A stretch of DNA of 64,000 nucleotides from Begonia masoniana (GCA_022432975.1 CM039509.1:22785432-22849431), one strand, 5' to 3'; shown: positions 33,901 through 45,329, numbered from the stretch's first letter. A program made the numbers and translations. The notes: a model not told the origin generated them from the letters alone.

Positions 33901-33991
33901 ATTAGCTGACATATTTAGAAAACCTTTGGATGAAAAGACCTTCAATAATATAAGAATTAGACTAGGTCTCATTCGGGTTGAGAAAATCTAA
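30917..33991 (+). pseudogene. Sirevirus pol (PR-IN-RT-RH) with two nonsense codons
   Basis: Pol lies in a different frame from gag and opens at WYLDSGCSRHMTGD, the copia protease site (DSG). Integrase has the HRRLGH...CEACQMGK zinc motif and the catalytic landmarks LHMDLFGP, SDHGGEFE and NGVVERKNR. RT has [25 protein letters not shown] and the catalytic YVDDIIFGS. RNase H has [27 protein letters not shown] and [16 protein letters not shown]. The frame ends at TAA 33989-33991. Stops at 31592 (TAG) and 32549 (TGA) both fall where copia proteins normally have Trp, pointing to G-to-A changes. An additional in-frame TAG (30914) sits just before the protease. Copia order (IN before RT) is clear. 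Catalytic residues are kept, but full-length Pol cannot be made. Confidence 0.92.
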
Positions 33992-34024
33992 GATTCATCT
34001 TCTGTTTTGAAAATTCCTAAGTGT

Positions 34025-34130
34025 TAGAGCATTTCTATTTGTGAAGGCATCGGTAGATGCATTGTTTTCAATAGGCATCGGAAGATGCATATCTCTCGAT
34101 AGGCACCGATTGATGTATTTTTAATCTGCC
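34025..34130 (+). repeat. LTR-like CATCGG modules between pol and ORF3
   Basis: Three spaced units, GGCATCGGTAGATGC, GGCATCGGAAGATGC and GGCACCGATTGATG, then CTGCCGACACGTGTGACCCA. They resemble (in reverse sense) the CATCNNCCGATG words of the LTR array but sit in the internal region, just before the ORF3 start, so they may belong to a promoter for ORF3. Confidence 0.5.
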
Positions 34131-34308
34131 GACACGTGTGACCCATCGGGCTGATCGGTTTTACACGTGTAACTTCCTCTCGTCGGGCGATGCCTTATTC
34201 CATTTAAACTCTCTCTTCTCAGAGATGCTTCACCTTTCGCGCTCTTTTTCAGAAGACCTTCTCTCGAATTGTTTTTCTCTCTAGGTTTTCCTTCTTCGAA
34301 TCGCACCA

Positions 34309-36333
34309 ATGGCTTCATCATCTTTCGCTGTTCCTCAACCAGCCAAGAAGAAGGCTAAAGTCTCTTCTCGTCCTCCACGGGAGATTCCTCGTGCTAAAGA
34401 GTGGCCATCTCTTTTTTTTTTTCTCTCTAAAGCAGCTAAGTTAAGGTAACATGAAGACTTTAAGTTCAAATCTTTAATTCCTAGTCGTGGGATTTACTTT
34501 GATGACTTAGCTGGAATAGACATTATAGAACTCTTGAAGGAACTCGGATTATTAGGACTATTTGATGTAGAATCGTACTACTTCCCGGAAGCCATCAGAA
34601 TGTTTTATGCCAATCTGAGCTTCACCTCTGATCTATCTATTATAAAGAGCTATGTGTATAACAAGCACATAGAGATTACTCCACAGTTCATTAATGCCCT
34701 TCTGGAGGTCTCCCATTTAGATAGCTGCCCCTACAAGTATGTGTCCGGCACTGAGCCTCCTTTCTTTGGAACCTCTGACGGTCAAAGTTTTCTCCAAGTT
34801 ATAGCTCTAGACCCAAATCATTCCACTGATCATCTTAAGGGCAAACACCTGACCGCAAGGGCCAGGTTATTTCATCAGATGATAGGGTACAATATTGTCC
34901 CTAAGGGTGGTCACCATGACGAAGTGAGTGCAATGGAGCTTTTTGTACTGTTTGCACTTTACTACAAGGTCCCCTTCAATCTTGGTTATGTTGTTGTTCG
35001 AAGGATGATTCAGGCAGTGTCATTTAGGGCTACCTCTTTTCCTTACAATCTGCTCCTCATGAAGGTATTTATGCAGCTTGAGGTTGCTTTTCCAGAGGAT
35101 GAAGACCCCTTTCGTCTTCAACCTTCCAGTTACTATTCCCAAACCACCCTAAAGAAAATGGGACTAAAGAGAACAAGAACAGGGGAGCTTGTTTTAGATG
35201 TTTCTAAGCAACGTATTGCTAAGGCAGCTGTTGTCAAAAAGGGGAAAAGACAACTTATCCTGCCAGAGGAGTCCATTGCTGAAGGAGGGGATGACTCTGA
35301 GATTCCTGCATTTGATAATTCCCCTTCTCAATCTCAGTCTCAGGCCTCTAGCTTCCAACCTCCTCCTCTAGTGCGAAGGCATCGTGCTCTTTCCTCAAGA
35401 GCACATGTTTCAGAGGCAATTTATGCTCCCTCAATTGTGCCCCTTTCCTTTCCAGAGAGTCCTCCATCTCCTCCACCTGCACTTCCTTTACCGGATCTGC
35501 TTCCTCCATCTCCTCCACCTGCACTTCCTTTACCTGCTCTGCTTCCTCCAGCTCCTCCATCTCCAGTCCAACAGGCTATGTCTCCTCCATCTCTTATCCA
35601 ACAAGCTCTACCTCCTCTTCCTCCAGTCCATCATGCTCCTCCAGTCCTAACAGCCCCACATGTCCAAGTCTCCTCACCAATTCCATTAATAACTCCTGCA
35701 ACTCCAAAGACATATCAAAGGAGATTTTTTATAAGTGAGGACCAGTACTCTGAACTGAAGTCTTCCATTGCCAGCCTTGGCACTGCACTCAGTTCCATTC
35801 AAAGTTAGCTTGACAAAACCCAAAAGGACATGGGAATCGTCTTAGATACCGGTCTTGGTTTGCTGTCTCAGAAGGTGGATGCTGATAGGCGCATGGTTGT
35901 CAGGGAACTTGAGTCTCTCCGATCTTCAGTTGACCCTTTGCATCCTGAACCTGAACCCGAACCATCTATTTCTGTCAGTGTTCCAGAGGCTTGCTTTGAA
36001 GATCTTTTTCTTCCCTTTTCCAAGCCTGCAGTTGCTGAAGATGTGCACTTACTGTCGTTGGATCTTCAGGAGGCTGAACTAGTATTCTCTCCTCCTGTTG
36101 CCTTTCATGCTGGTTCATCTGTCAAGCCTTCTCCATGTATGGACATGGTTGTGTACACAGAACCTTCTGCACCTCCGGCTCCCTGCCAGGCCATGGTGGT
36201 CTATCAACCTCCCATCCCTCATGATATTCACTCACTTCCAGAACTTGTAGATGTTTATTTCAATTCAAACTGTGAAGTGCCCGCTTGGATTAGCCAAGCT
36301 TTTTGGACACATTTTGTAGCTTTCTTTCAATAG
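34309..36333 (+). pseudogene. Sirevirus third ORF (env-position, Transposase_32-like) with two stops
   Basis: One frame of 675 codons from ATG 34309 to TAG 36331-36333, broken only by TAA 34447-34449 and TAG 35806-35808. The N-terminus (MASSSFAVPQPAKKKAKVSS) has a nuclear-localisation-like KKKAK. The domain (residues about 50-280: ELLKELGLLGLFDVESYYFP, RMFYANLSF, ARLFHQMIGYNIVPKGGHHD, PFNLGYVVVRRMI) is homologous to the free-standing ORF at 983-2191. A Ser/Pro/Leu-rich segment (PPSPPPALPLP repeats) follows, then a coiled coil (YSELKSSIASLGTALSSIQ...) and an acidic/Pro tail. I see no signal peptide and no clear membrane span, so 'envelope' describes position only. The role is unknown; the NLS-like start suggests a nuclear or capsid-associated function as much as any. 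Confidence 0.75.
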
Positions 36334-36459
36334 ATTTTTTGTTATATACACTTTTGTTGGAATACACATACCATTTATCTGATATTTACTTCTGAATCGC
36401 TTGTGCTGTTGAATGCATTGCTTCTGTTGTCTCTCTGATTGTTTTTTGATAATGTCAAT

Positions 36460-36687
36460 GGGGGAGAATATATTTGATTAATGATGGACATGGATGTGGA
36501 ATTAGTTATTATGATTGCATATTTTGGAACTCTGAAAATCTGGATATAGGCATGGTTTTGAAACTCTGGTATGCTCTGTGTTTGTTTTTGGAATATATGC
36601 ATTTGCAATGGGGGAGCTAAAATTATGGGGGAAAATAACAATTAATCAAATTTACATTAATATTTTGTCATCATAAAAAAGAGGGAG
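36460..36687 (+). promoter_or_regulatory. Multiple polypurine tracts
   Basis: GGGGGAG at 36460 and 36610, GGGGGAAAA at 36627 and AAAAAAGAGGGAG ending at 36687. Repeated PPTs upstream of the 3' LTR are typical of Sireviruses and prime plus-strand synthesis. The last one is separated from its LTR by the nested solo LTR. Confidence 0.75.
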
Positions 36688-37100
36688 TGTGACAGCCCAG
36701 ATCCGAACCCGATCAGAGTCCGGGATCGGAGCCATCACTCCGGGACAATGTACGGAAAACGGTGACTATTTTTTTTGAATAGATCGGTCAAAACAGTGGA
36801 CATTATACTTTTAAAATATTTACAGAGAAACAGAATTGAATGACAGTAAGCATGCACCGTCATCGCAAACCCTATAAACGCAACTTTACAGAGAGGGAGA
36901 AACTACAGTGAGTAACAGAAAACATTTACAGGGAGAGAGAGAGTTCTCGGGTGTAGAAATTTAAAACAGGTTTCAATAATGGATAACAGAACAGAAATTA
37001 GCATAAGGCTGGCAGAGGAGGAAACAGGAAACATTGGCGGAAGACTAAGGCGAATAACCGACAGAAGAATTAGTTTAAAGGAGCAGCGGAAGACTTTGAA

Positions 37101-37455
37101 TGACGTCAGCCGGAAGATGTAAATGCAAAGACAAAAACGGAGATGACGTCAGGCGGAAGATTAGAGCTATCGGTGGATTCAGATACGACAAAAGACGAAT
37201 AGTATTCAGCGGAAGAGGCTGAGTAAAACTGGGCAGAAGAGGTGGTGACGTCAGCCGGAGGATACAGACAATTGATGAAATCAGACGAGGTGATGACGTC
37301 AGCCGAAAGATGGATGACGTCAGCCGGAAGATACAGACAGAAACTGTGAATGAACTGGGCGGGGGAGATAAGCCGGCGGTGGATGTCGAATAAGACAAGA
37401 CAGATGACGTCACCGGAAGATGTAATTACACTGGCGGAAGACTTGGGTGACGTCA
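37101..37455. repeat. Seven TGACGTCA palindromes
   Basis: Perfect copies start at 37101, 37144, 37246, 37294, 37315, 37405 and 37448, mostly in TGACGTCAGCCGGAAGA. Spacing is irregular, unlike the strict 54-bp array at 16084. They alternate with GGGCGGAAGACTT words. Confidence 0.92.
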
Positions 37456-38258
37456 ACCGGAAGACGGGGTTTTAAACTGGGCGGAAGACTTATGCTGACA
37501 TCAGCCAGAAGACATATTTACACTGGGCGGATGACTTGGTTTTTAAGGCAGAAACTTGAAAAATTTTAACAGAAAGACATGCCAACAGAAAACTTCGAAA
37601 CAAAAAAAGCAATAAGGCTTCAAGCCTCCAAACCCGATTCCAAACACAGTTTTGAAGCATGACAGAAGCTAGAAAACCTAACAGAAATTCAGGAAAACAA
37701 CTGCATGGATTACTCCATAACCAGAGACAATCCATGCACAGATTTTCAGGGGATATCCCCAACGAATTCAGAATACTTCAGAACCCAATTTAACCGTCAA
37801 ATACAGTACAAACAGCAGGCATGAAAGTTATAGACCTTCAATACCCGATTCTAAACAAGGTTGTGGAACATACTTTGCAATTGACAGATTCAAAGAAATG
37901 GACTGCATGGATAGTTCCAAACTAGAAGCCAACCATGAACAAACTAATAAAAGGAAATCCCAGTAGTTTCAGAATAATTTCAATACATTCCAAGACATAA
38001 ATACAACTGTCAAATACAGAGGTTTTAGAATACACCAACAAAACCTATACATAAATCAGATTTCTAACAAAAATCTAGACAGAGTTTTGAAACAAAACAC
38101 CAAAGTTCAGTAAAACCTACAGACATAAACTTTACTTAAAAACTGAAACCTCAGAGCAGAAACATGTCTGACTGCAACAACCACCCTGTGAGCTCGATCC
38201 ACCATTTACCTCAGATCATCATTTTGAGGAACAAGGTCCTCGGTTTCAGGGTCAGTAC

Positions 38259-38826
38259 CTACACCAGAGAGTTCACCTATGAGTCTAAAACTCAGTAAGG
38301 ACATAATCAGAATGTAGTGATGCAAAATGCTATGCATTCAGTTTTTCAGAAATACGGTGACAGTACAGAGCATTAAGTTACAGTGGCAGTAGAATTAAGT
38401 GGAGCTTATAGGGGAACTGGCAAACAGTGGGGGAGGGGGAGGGTGCACTATCAGGCACATTCAGGGAAACAGTACAGTAAACAGTTCTGGGGCCAGTCCC
38501 CGTCTCGCACTTAACCTGGTACATTTCAGTCGGATTTTATCTTGTTTAGTTTCAAACAGTGTACAGAAAATATTTGCATGTCTTTCAGAGAAAACGTGTA
38601 TGCATGACATTCTCAGTGCCTGAACCTATAACAGAAGACGTCAGAAATAACAGGGCGTATTGTGAAGCAGAACACAGACAACTCAGAACATGAACTGAAC
38701 AGACAACTCAGAACACAAACTGAACAGAAGCTATAACATTTCTACCCGAAACTACCCAACAGAACAGGAACCCTAGTACCTCTGTGATGTAGGGCCTTAA
38801 GGGCCAACCTACGGTTATGAACTTAC
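38259..38826 (-). other. Intron-like module in solo LTR 36688
   Basis: Minus strand: donor ACAG/GTAAGT at 38826, GGCC...GGCC stem, arm CCTACATCACAGAG from 38793, hairpin TGAGT-TTTAG-ACTCA (38280-38294), acceptor CTGGTGTAG at 38259. The long-range pairing is imperfect here, with a two-base bulge and one mismatch. Confidence 0.55.
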
Positions 38827-39486
38827 CTGTTTACTGCGGTGTCAGATGCTCGAATGTCCCTGGAATGCTCGGATCTGTAGTATGCATGAAGAGGTATTAA
38901 ACAAGCTGCAAATGCTAACAAATAACTTGGAAGATTATGCAGTAAACTCCACTTCAGATTTGTAGATAACAACGAATGCGTTTTCATACAAAAACCGAGA
39001 GTTCTCTCCCAAATATCTTAACCTAAACTCCAGCAAAACACATAGTTTTTGCTTGTCCAATGTGTTAGCATTAGAAGATGTTTACCTTAGCGGAGGAGCA
39101 GGAAGGAAATCTGAGAAGATCGAAGTAACTTCGATATTTGTTTTGTCGACTGGAAGAGAGAATCTTGGGAGAAATACAGAGAAGGAAAAATGCATATGAA
39201 TGTTTACGTAGGAGGAAGGAGAATAGGTAGGTTCCTCAGCAAGTTATTGCCACTTGGCAATCATCCATTGGTTATCTCCCACCAACCTTAATTTCTTCCC
39301 AATTTACCCTTACATTGGCTTTTAACTAAGATTGACTTGTTTTGGTTAGTTGGTCATCAGATTGGTCCTCCCTTAAACATTCCATCATTCCAACCAAAAC
39401 ATACATTGTATTTAAATAATAGTAATCCCATTTATACAATTCGGGGAAACAATTACATGGCAAAAGGCCGGGTGTTACAGGGAGAT

Positions 39487-40821
39487 TGTTGACTTAATTA
39501 GTGTTTAAGTCTAACTAAGTTTTTGATAATGTATTTGGATGATAAATATGTAATTTGATCATGTTTGTTAAATGAGAATAATGAATTATGTGTGTGTTTT
39601 AATCTGTTGGAAATACTGTTAAAAAGGGTATTTTAGTTTTCTAACAATATTGGTTAAGTGTACAGGGCTGAAATTGTATAAAATGTTCACATTTACCGAT
39701 AGCTAAAAGACAAAGAAGACATCCACCGGTTGAAGAAAAGAATGGCATCCACCGATAGGAAAAACGACAAAAACAGTGGAGTTTTAAAGAACCACACATG
39801 CCGATCGCTAAACGACAAAAGACAAAGCTACACCTGTCGATCGCTCACTCAAACCGATGGCGTTTAAGGCTTGCATCTGCCGATGGAACTTCAACTTGCA
39901 TCTGCCGATGGAGTTGAAGGCCTGCATCTGCCGATGGAGTACAAGGCTTGTATCTGCCGATGGAGTTCAAGGTCTGCATCTGCCGATGGCATTTTCAAGC
40001 TGCTTCTGCCGATAGCGTTTTCAAGCTGCATCTACCGATGGCGTTTGAAGATGCATCTGCCGATGGCGAGCTGAAGTGTTGCATCTTCCGATGGCTTTTC
40101 AAGTTGCATCCACCGATGACGTTCCGATTGTTCAAAGCTGCTTCCACCAGTGAGCTTCCGCCAGAATTCAAAATAACCGCGAAGCTACAGTGACGTCATT
40201 TTCAGCATTAACTCCAGAATGTTAATGGCGACGGCGAACAACAATCTCAGATTCAAAATAATCTGCTTCAGTACGGATGCTTCCCAATGGTAACATTTTT
40301 CCATTTGAAGAAAGAAGCATTCAATTCTGTGAAGCAAAAAATCAGACAGAGTATTTAAGCCGAGGTTAGAGCACGAAGACACAACTTTTTGCAAATTTTA
40401 TCTGGAGCCCTAATCTGCCAATCGATCATACTCTGTATTTCTTCTACACCTCTCGATATTAACTTGAGATTTAATCCTTGTGAGAGTGTAGTCTGAGCTT
40501 ACAATTTACGAACTCAAAACTCTGCAAAACCTGAAAGGCTGTGGATTGACGCCCGTCAAGTTCAATCCAGATTTGTAAAAGGCAGTTCATCGGAGCCTGG
40601 AATTCCGATCTGTTTATTCTCGAGAGGAGAAGGTTAAGGATCTTCAAGGGGTGAACCTTGAAGCGTGGATGTTTGCAATGTTTGGCCGAACCACGTAAAA
40701 TATCTTAAGTTGGTTTTCTCTCTCTCTCTCTGTTATTTTTATTGGTGTGTTGATTCGCTGTTAGATTAATATTTTTAAAAAGGTCTAATTCACCCCCCTC
40801 TTAGACAATCTCGATCCTACA
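39487..40821 (+). repeat. 3' LTR of the complete Sirevirus
   Basis: 1,335 bp, about 97% identical by eye to 27904-29237. It has CTAAACGACAAA at 39808-39819, the CATCTGCCGATGG array at about 39870-40110, a perfect TGACGTCA at 40191-40198 (TGACGTCG in the 5' LTR) and TATTTAAG at 40352-40359. Confidence 0.92.
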
Positions 40822-40826
40822 CAAGG

Positions 40827-41579
40827 CTTCCCCTTGAAGATTCTTTCCTTCTCCTCACGAGAAATCTAGATTGAACTTCACGGGCGTCGATCTACTGCCT
40901 TTTACAATTCTGGATGGCTCTTCAGGGGCGTCAATCCACTGCCTTACAATTTTTACAAGTTGAAAATGATTTTAAGCACAAAGCTACACTATCTCAAATG
41001 CTAAATCTCAAGTTGTGATATGGAGAAGTGTAAACAACGATTATCGCGTAAGCTCGTAGGAGTTCTGAGTGACTGTTCAAAAGATTGGCAAAAAAAAGTT
41101 CTTCTTCTGAGCTTCATTTTTCTTTATATACTATTGTCTCTAATCCGCGTCTCATTCAGAAGGCTCATTGTTTTCGTACAAAAAATATGACTGTTGGAGA
41201 GCATTCGAATGCAGAAAAATAGCCGTTGAGATCTGGAGCGCTATCACTCGCGGTCTTTAATAGTTTGGTTGTTCCCACTTTGGACGAGTAAGTTTGGACG
41301 AGTGAATTTGGACGAGTGAGTTTGACTAATAACTTTAGACGACTGCGTCCGTCTTTAACTTTGGACGACTGCGTCTGACGAGTGACTCTGGATGAATATG
41401 TTGTTCTCTATTTGGACGAATGCATTGGACTAATAACACTTAACCAAAAATGTCAGAAACGTAATACCATTTTCAGATAAATGCAATAAACACAGTAATT
41501 CGATTATTCAGTTTATATATTTCATTTTAATCACAATCATAAAAAACATAGTTACACTTAAACACTAATTAAGTCAACA
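40827..41579 (-). repeat. 3' LTR of the minus-strand Sirevirus, U3 part
   Basis: It continues 27673-27903 after the nested element. On the minus strand it starts TGTTGACTTAATTAGTG at 41579. The U3 has an array of (CTCGTCCAAA) words (41280-41420), a family-specific counterpart of the CATCTGCCGATGG array. A TATATAAAG promoter motif is at 41130-41122. Confidence 0.82.
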
Positions 41580-43080
41580 ATCTCCCTCTTTTTGATGATG
41601 ACAAATATATGAACTGTTTCAAACATATTAAACTGCATTTAAGCTTAAACTTACATACTCCCCCATAATCTATGCAGTATTTCGTATCAATAAGTCTAAG
41701 TCTTAATTATGCATTCAGTGTAACCAAGAAAAATTCTAAGGTCTGATTTGAAATCGAATTTTTCCAAGTTTTCCTTGGTGTTTAGAATGAAACACTTACA
41801 ACCAAAGACTCTAAAGTATTTGACAGTAGAGATTTTTCCATTCCATAGCTCATAAGAAGTTTTTTTTTAGAATAGGTCTTATGGAGACCCGGTTTAACAC
41901 ATAGCAAGTTGTGGAAACAGCTTCTGCCTAGAAATACTTTGGAAGGGAGTTCTCATTGAGCATGGTCCGAGCCAGCTCTTCAAGAGACCAATTTTTCCTT
42001 TCAACAACTCCATTTTGTTGAGGGGTTCTAGGGGAGGAGAAATTGTACTCAATTCCATATTTGAGACACAAGAGTTCAAATTTTTCATTCTCAAATTCTC
42101 CACCATGATCGCTACGAATAGCAACAATGGTGAGCTCCTTTTCATTTTGAACTCTCTTCCTAAAGCTAGATAATGTGTCAAAAGTTTCATCATTTGACTT
42201 TAGAAAGAATACCTAAATGAATATAGAGAAATCATCTACAATGACAAAGACATAATATTTGCCTCTTAGACTAGCAGTATTTGAAGGACCGAAAAGGTCC
42301 ATGTGAAGCAGTTGTTAGACGATGTGACAAAATTCTTTAAGGCAAATGAACTTTTGATTTGCTTGTCCATTTGACAAGCATCACAAACTTTATCTTTGTC
42401 AAAAGATAGTTTTGGAAGTCCTCTAACTAGATTATTCTTGGAGATCTTAACTAAGGTATCCATACCTACATGCCCTAACCTTCTATGCTAAGACCAACTA
42501 TCACCAGAGGAGTTCACAGCAAAACACTTCTCATCAATATGTTCAAAATTATCTAAATCAATAATATAAACATTCTCTTTCCTATAACCTTTAAACAGAA
42601 TATTGCTATTTGAAACATCTTTAATCACAGATGCATTTGATTTAAATGTTACTTTATAACCCTTATCACACAGTTAACTAATACTTAACAAGTTATGCTT
42701 TAACCCTTCTACTAATAACACATTTTTGATAATAGGGTTGGCAGGATTACCTATATTGCTGATGCCAATAATCTTGCCCTTTTGATTTCCACCAAAAGTG
42801 ACATTCCCTTTCTTCTTGTTGACAAAGGCGAACTTTGTTAAGTCTCCCGTCATATGCCTTGAGCATCCACTATCGAGGTACCATTGATTTTTCCCGGGAG
42901 AGCAATCAACCTACAAAACAGTAATCAAGTTGTCTTCTTAGGCACCCAAATCTTTTGGGTCCTAGTGTTAGATTTGGTTCCTTTAGGAACCCATTGTAAT
43001 TCCCTGTCAGGTTTAATATTTCCTAATTTTAGAGGACATTCATAGGATTTATGTCCTACTTCATTACAAGCATGACAAGT
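41580..43080 (-). pseudogene. Minus-strand Sirevirus protease-integrase remnant; RT lost
   Basis: Minus strand: a protease start with the copia DSG-type site near 42885-42860, a GAG-pre-integrase region, a zinc motif ending CDACQMDKQIKSSF (42400-42350), then an integrase core with several frame changes (42266, 41894) down to an LGY motif near 41715. From there it passes straight into the 3' non-coding region (GATTATGGGGGAGTATG, AAAAAGAGGGAGAT purine tracts, 41670-41580). The whole RT-RNase H part is missing, so a deletion removed about half of pol. Confidence 0.75.
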
Positions 43081-43948
43081 TGTAACACCCGAGAAATTTC
43101 GTTTTAAGAAATTGAGCTTTAAGTTTCAAATACTAAGTATTTTAAGCATAATAGAATTCTAAATTCGTAGAAATATTAAATTAAGTCCAAATAATCAACG
43201 GGAAGTTTCGTTAGAGCCCTAAGAATAGATAGGAATATTTGGAGGAATAAAGGAATTTTGGAGAAGTTAAATTAATAGACGGAATGAGGATTTAAGCTAA
43301 GGAAATATCAAAAGGGCATTTTGGTAAATTTTGAAGTCAAGTTTTTAATTAAAAAGGGATCTCTCTCTCTCTCCCTTTCCTCATTTCCTCCTCCACGCAC
43401 GCGAGCTCCCTTTTCTCTCTATTTTGGCGATTTCCTCTTTTCTCATCGCCATCTCCACAGCTCGTTCTCCCCTCCGTTTCCGGCGTTTTCTTACTCAAGT
43501 TTCCTCCCCAAATCGATCTCTTAGGTAAGCTCTATGTTTTGGTTAAGTTTATTTAGGGTTTGGAGTGATTTTCGAGTTAGGGTTTGTAAAGAAAAATTAG
43601 GGTTTTTGTTAGAAATAGTTAGGGTTGTTTAATTGTTACTCATTGATGACGTATTTATGGTTTTTGAAGTTATTGGAGTAGAGTGATAATGTTTGATGAT
43701 GTTAATGTGAGATCTAGGTTGTTGGAAAGGTGGTTGAAAGACATTAATGGAGTTTTGAAGCTTGTGAACACCAAGTGTTTGATGAAATGCCTAAAGGAAA
43801 AAGATTGGAGTGTATAGAAGGATTTGTCCTAGCAAGAGAAGTCGATTGTTTAGATTCGATGCTTGAAAATCGATATTAATGATGTGATGTTAAATGCTCT
43901 AGGTAACCAAAGCTCAACGGACGGTGCTCGGCATATTTAGGACGCTAG

Positions 43949-44480
43949 GTAAGTGAGCGTTAGACTTTCCGGCCACTAAGGCCCTACGTCATAACGATGT
44001 TGAATATGTTTATTGCGACGAGGTTAGTTAGTTACATAGGTCGATGGTAAGAAGGGTAGTTAAGTAGTGCCTTAGCGAAGTTTAGTGATCGTTCGATAGA
44101 TGTTTCTAAGTATGTTTCATCACGTGTCATGTTTTCTTAAAGTGCATATGAGAATGTTTTTATGAGATGTCAAAGTAATGAATGATTATGAAGTTCTGAC
44201 TGACGTATGTTTCTCACGGGTCTGACGGTAAGTTCTCACGGTTCTGACTGTATGTTTCCTATGGTCCTGACTGTATATTTCTCACGTTTCTGACTGTATG
44301 GTTCTCACGGGGCAAGATGTATGTTTCTCACGGGGCAAGACGTATGTTTCTCACGGGGCAAGGAAATGGTTTAATAAAATGAAATGAAACTGTTTTAAAA
44401 ATGTCATGTATATATGTTGTGTTATGTTTAGTACGCTCCTTACTAAGCATTAGGCTTAATGTAGTTATCGTATGATGTAG
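43949..44480 (+). other. Intron-like module in solo LTR 43081
   Basis: Donor CTAG/GTAAGT at 43949, GGCC-ACTAA-GGCC stem-loop, arm CCTACGTCATAACGA (43983-43997), tandem TCTCACGGG repeats, hairpin TAAGC-ATTAG-GCTTA (44444-44458), acceptor GATGTAG ending at 44480. The acceptor-side TCGTATGATGTAGG pairs with the arm with one G-U and one bulged A. Confidence 0.58.
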
Positions 44481-45217
44481 GTGACGAGAAAGAAGGTGAG
44501 GAACCACCTTATGATGATCAAGTGTAGCGGTCGATGGGCGGGGCTCGTGGTGGCGGCTTGTGTTTTGGCAAGGCGGAGCTACTCATGGTTGGAGGTTTTT
44601 GAGGGTCTTTAATGACGTTTTGAGTTAATAATAAATTGTATAGATTTTGTAAATGTTTAGATATGTTATTAGGATGTTTGGAAATTGTATGGATAACGTA
44701 AAATGTTTTGTGGATGTTTTTGATGTTTAAAAACAGGTAGGATTGTTAAACTTTTAAATGGAACCATGCGGTTCGTTTTTATGAAAAATCAATTTCGTTT
44801 TAAAGTTATTTGTGTTGGTTATGAGTTTTGGGTAAATTTAGTGTGAAAGTGTTATGTGAGAAGTAAGTGATGATTATGTGAAGAAAAAAAAAAGAGAATG
44901 AAGAGTTGATAGTGTTATGTGTTTATGGGTTAAAGGTGAGGGGTAGGACGTGTGAAGGAAGGAGGAAAACAAAGAAGAAAGAGGGGGCAGAGCGCAGTGG
45001 GCGCGCAGGGCGCGCCTGAATGTGCCTTCACGATCGATCGTGCTTGAGCCGCGATCGATCGTAATCGAAGTTTGATTTCAATCAGGAGACCCGAGAGGGC
45101 CCGATCGGTCGGGCTTAAGGCGCGATCGATCGTGAACAAGTTTTCGTTTGATCACGAGGCGAGCAGTCGCCTCTCTTGGCGAATCGCTGGGCACTCTCTG
45201 GAGAAATCCAGAGAGAG

Positions 45218-45329
45218 TGTGGCGCCCAGGCGCCACAATTGTGGCGCCCAGTCGCCACAAATTGTGGCGCCCAGTCGCCACAATTTGTGGCGCCCAGTCG
45301 CCACAAGTTGTGGCGACCAGGCGCCACCA
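45218..45329. repeat. Tandem GTGGCGCCCAGTCGCCAC hairpins
   Basis: About five 24-bp units, each a small foldback (GTGGCG...CGCCAC), joined by ACAATTTGT-like linkers that are themselves palindromic. The region is GC-rich within AT-rich DNA. Confidence 0.88.

Larger units (their letters stand above)
36688..39479 (-). mobile_element. Tekay-type gypsy solo LTR (minus) inserted in the PPT, GGGAG TSD
   Basis: 2,792 bp, TGTGACAGCCC...GGGTGTTACA, TSD GGGAG (36683-36687 and 39480-39484). It carries seven perfect TGACGTCA palindromes, the intron-like module in reverse (38826 to 38259), and no internal region. It separates the Sirevirus PPT from the 3' LTR. Confidence 0.93.
27904..40821 (+). mobile_element. 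Complete 12.9-kb Sirevirus with a third ORF, CAAGG TSD
   Basis: LTRs are 27904-29237 and 39487-40821 (TGTTGACT...CCTACA), with the TSD CAAGG at 27899-27903 and 40822-40826. In order: initiator-Met PBS, gag with CCHC, pol (PR-IN-RT-RH, copia order), an extra ORF, several polypurine tracts, and a solo LTR wedged between the last PPT and the 3' LTR. I count by eye roughly 38 differences between the LTRs (about 3%). Multiple PPTs, a large coiled-coil Gag and an extra 3' ORF are Sirevirus hallmarks. All three ORFs carry stop codons, but I find no frameshift within any of them. Confidence 0.93.

Noticed and set aside
34309..36333. Retroviral envelope in the Sirevirus third ORF
   Set aside because: I see no signal peptide, cleavage site or membrane-spanning segment; the position after pol is the only argument. 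The protein matches the ORF at 983-2191 instead.
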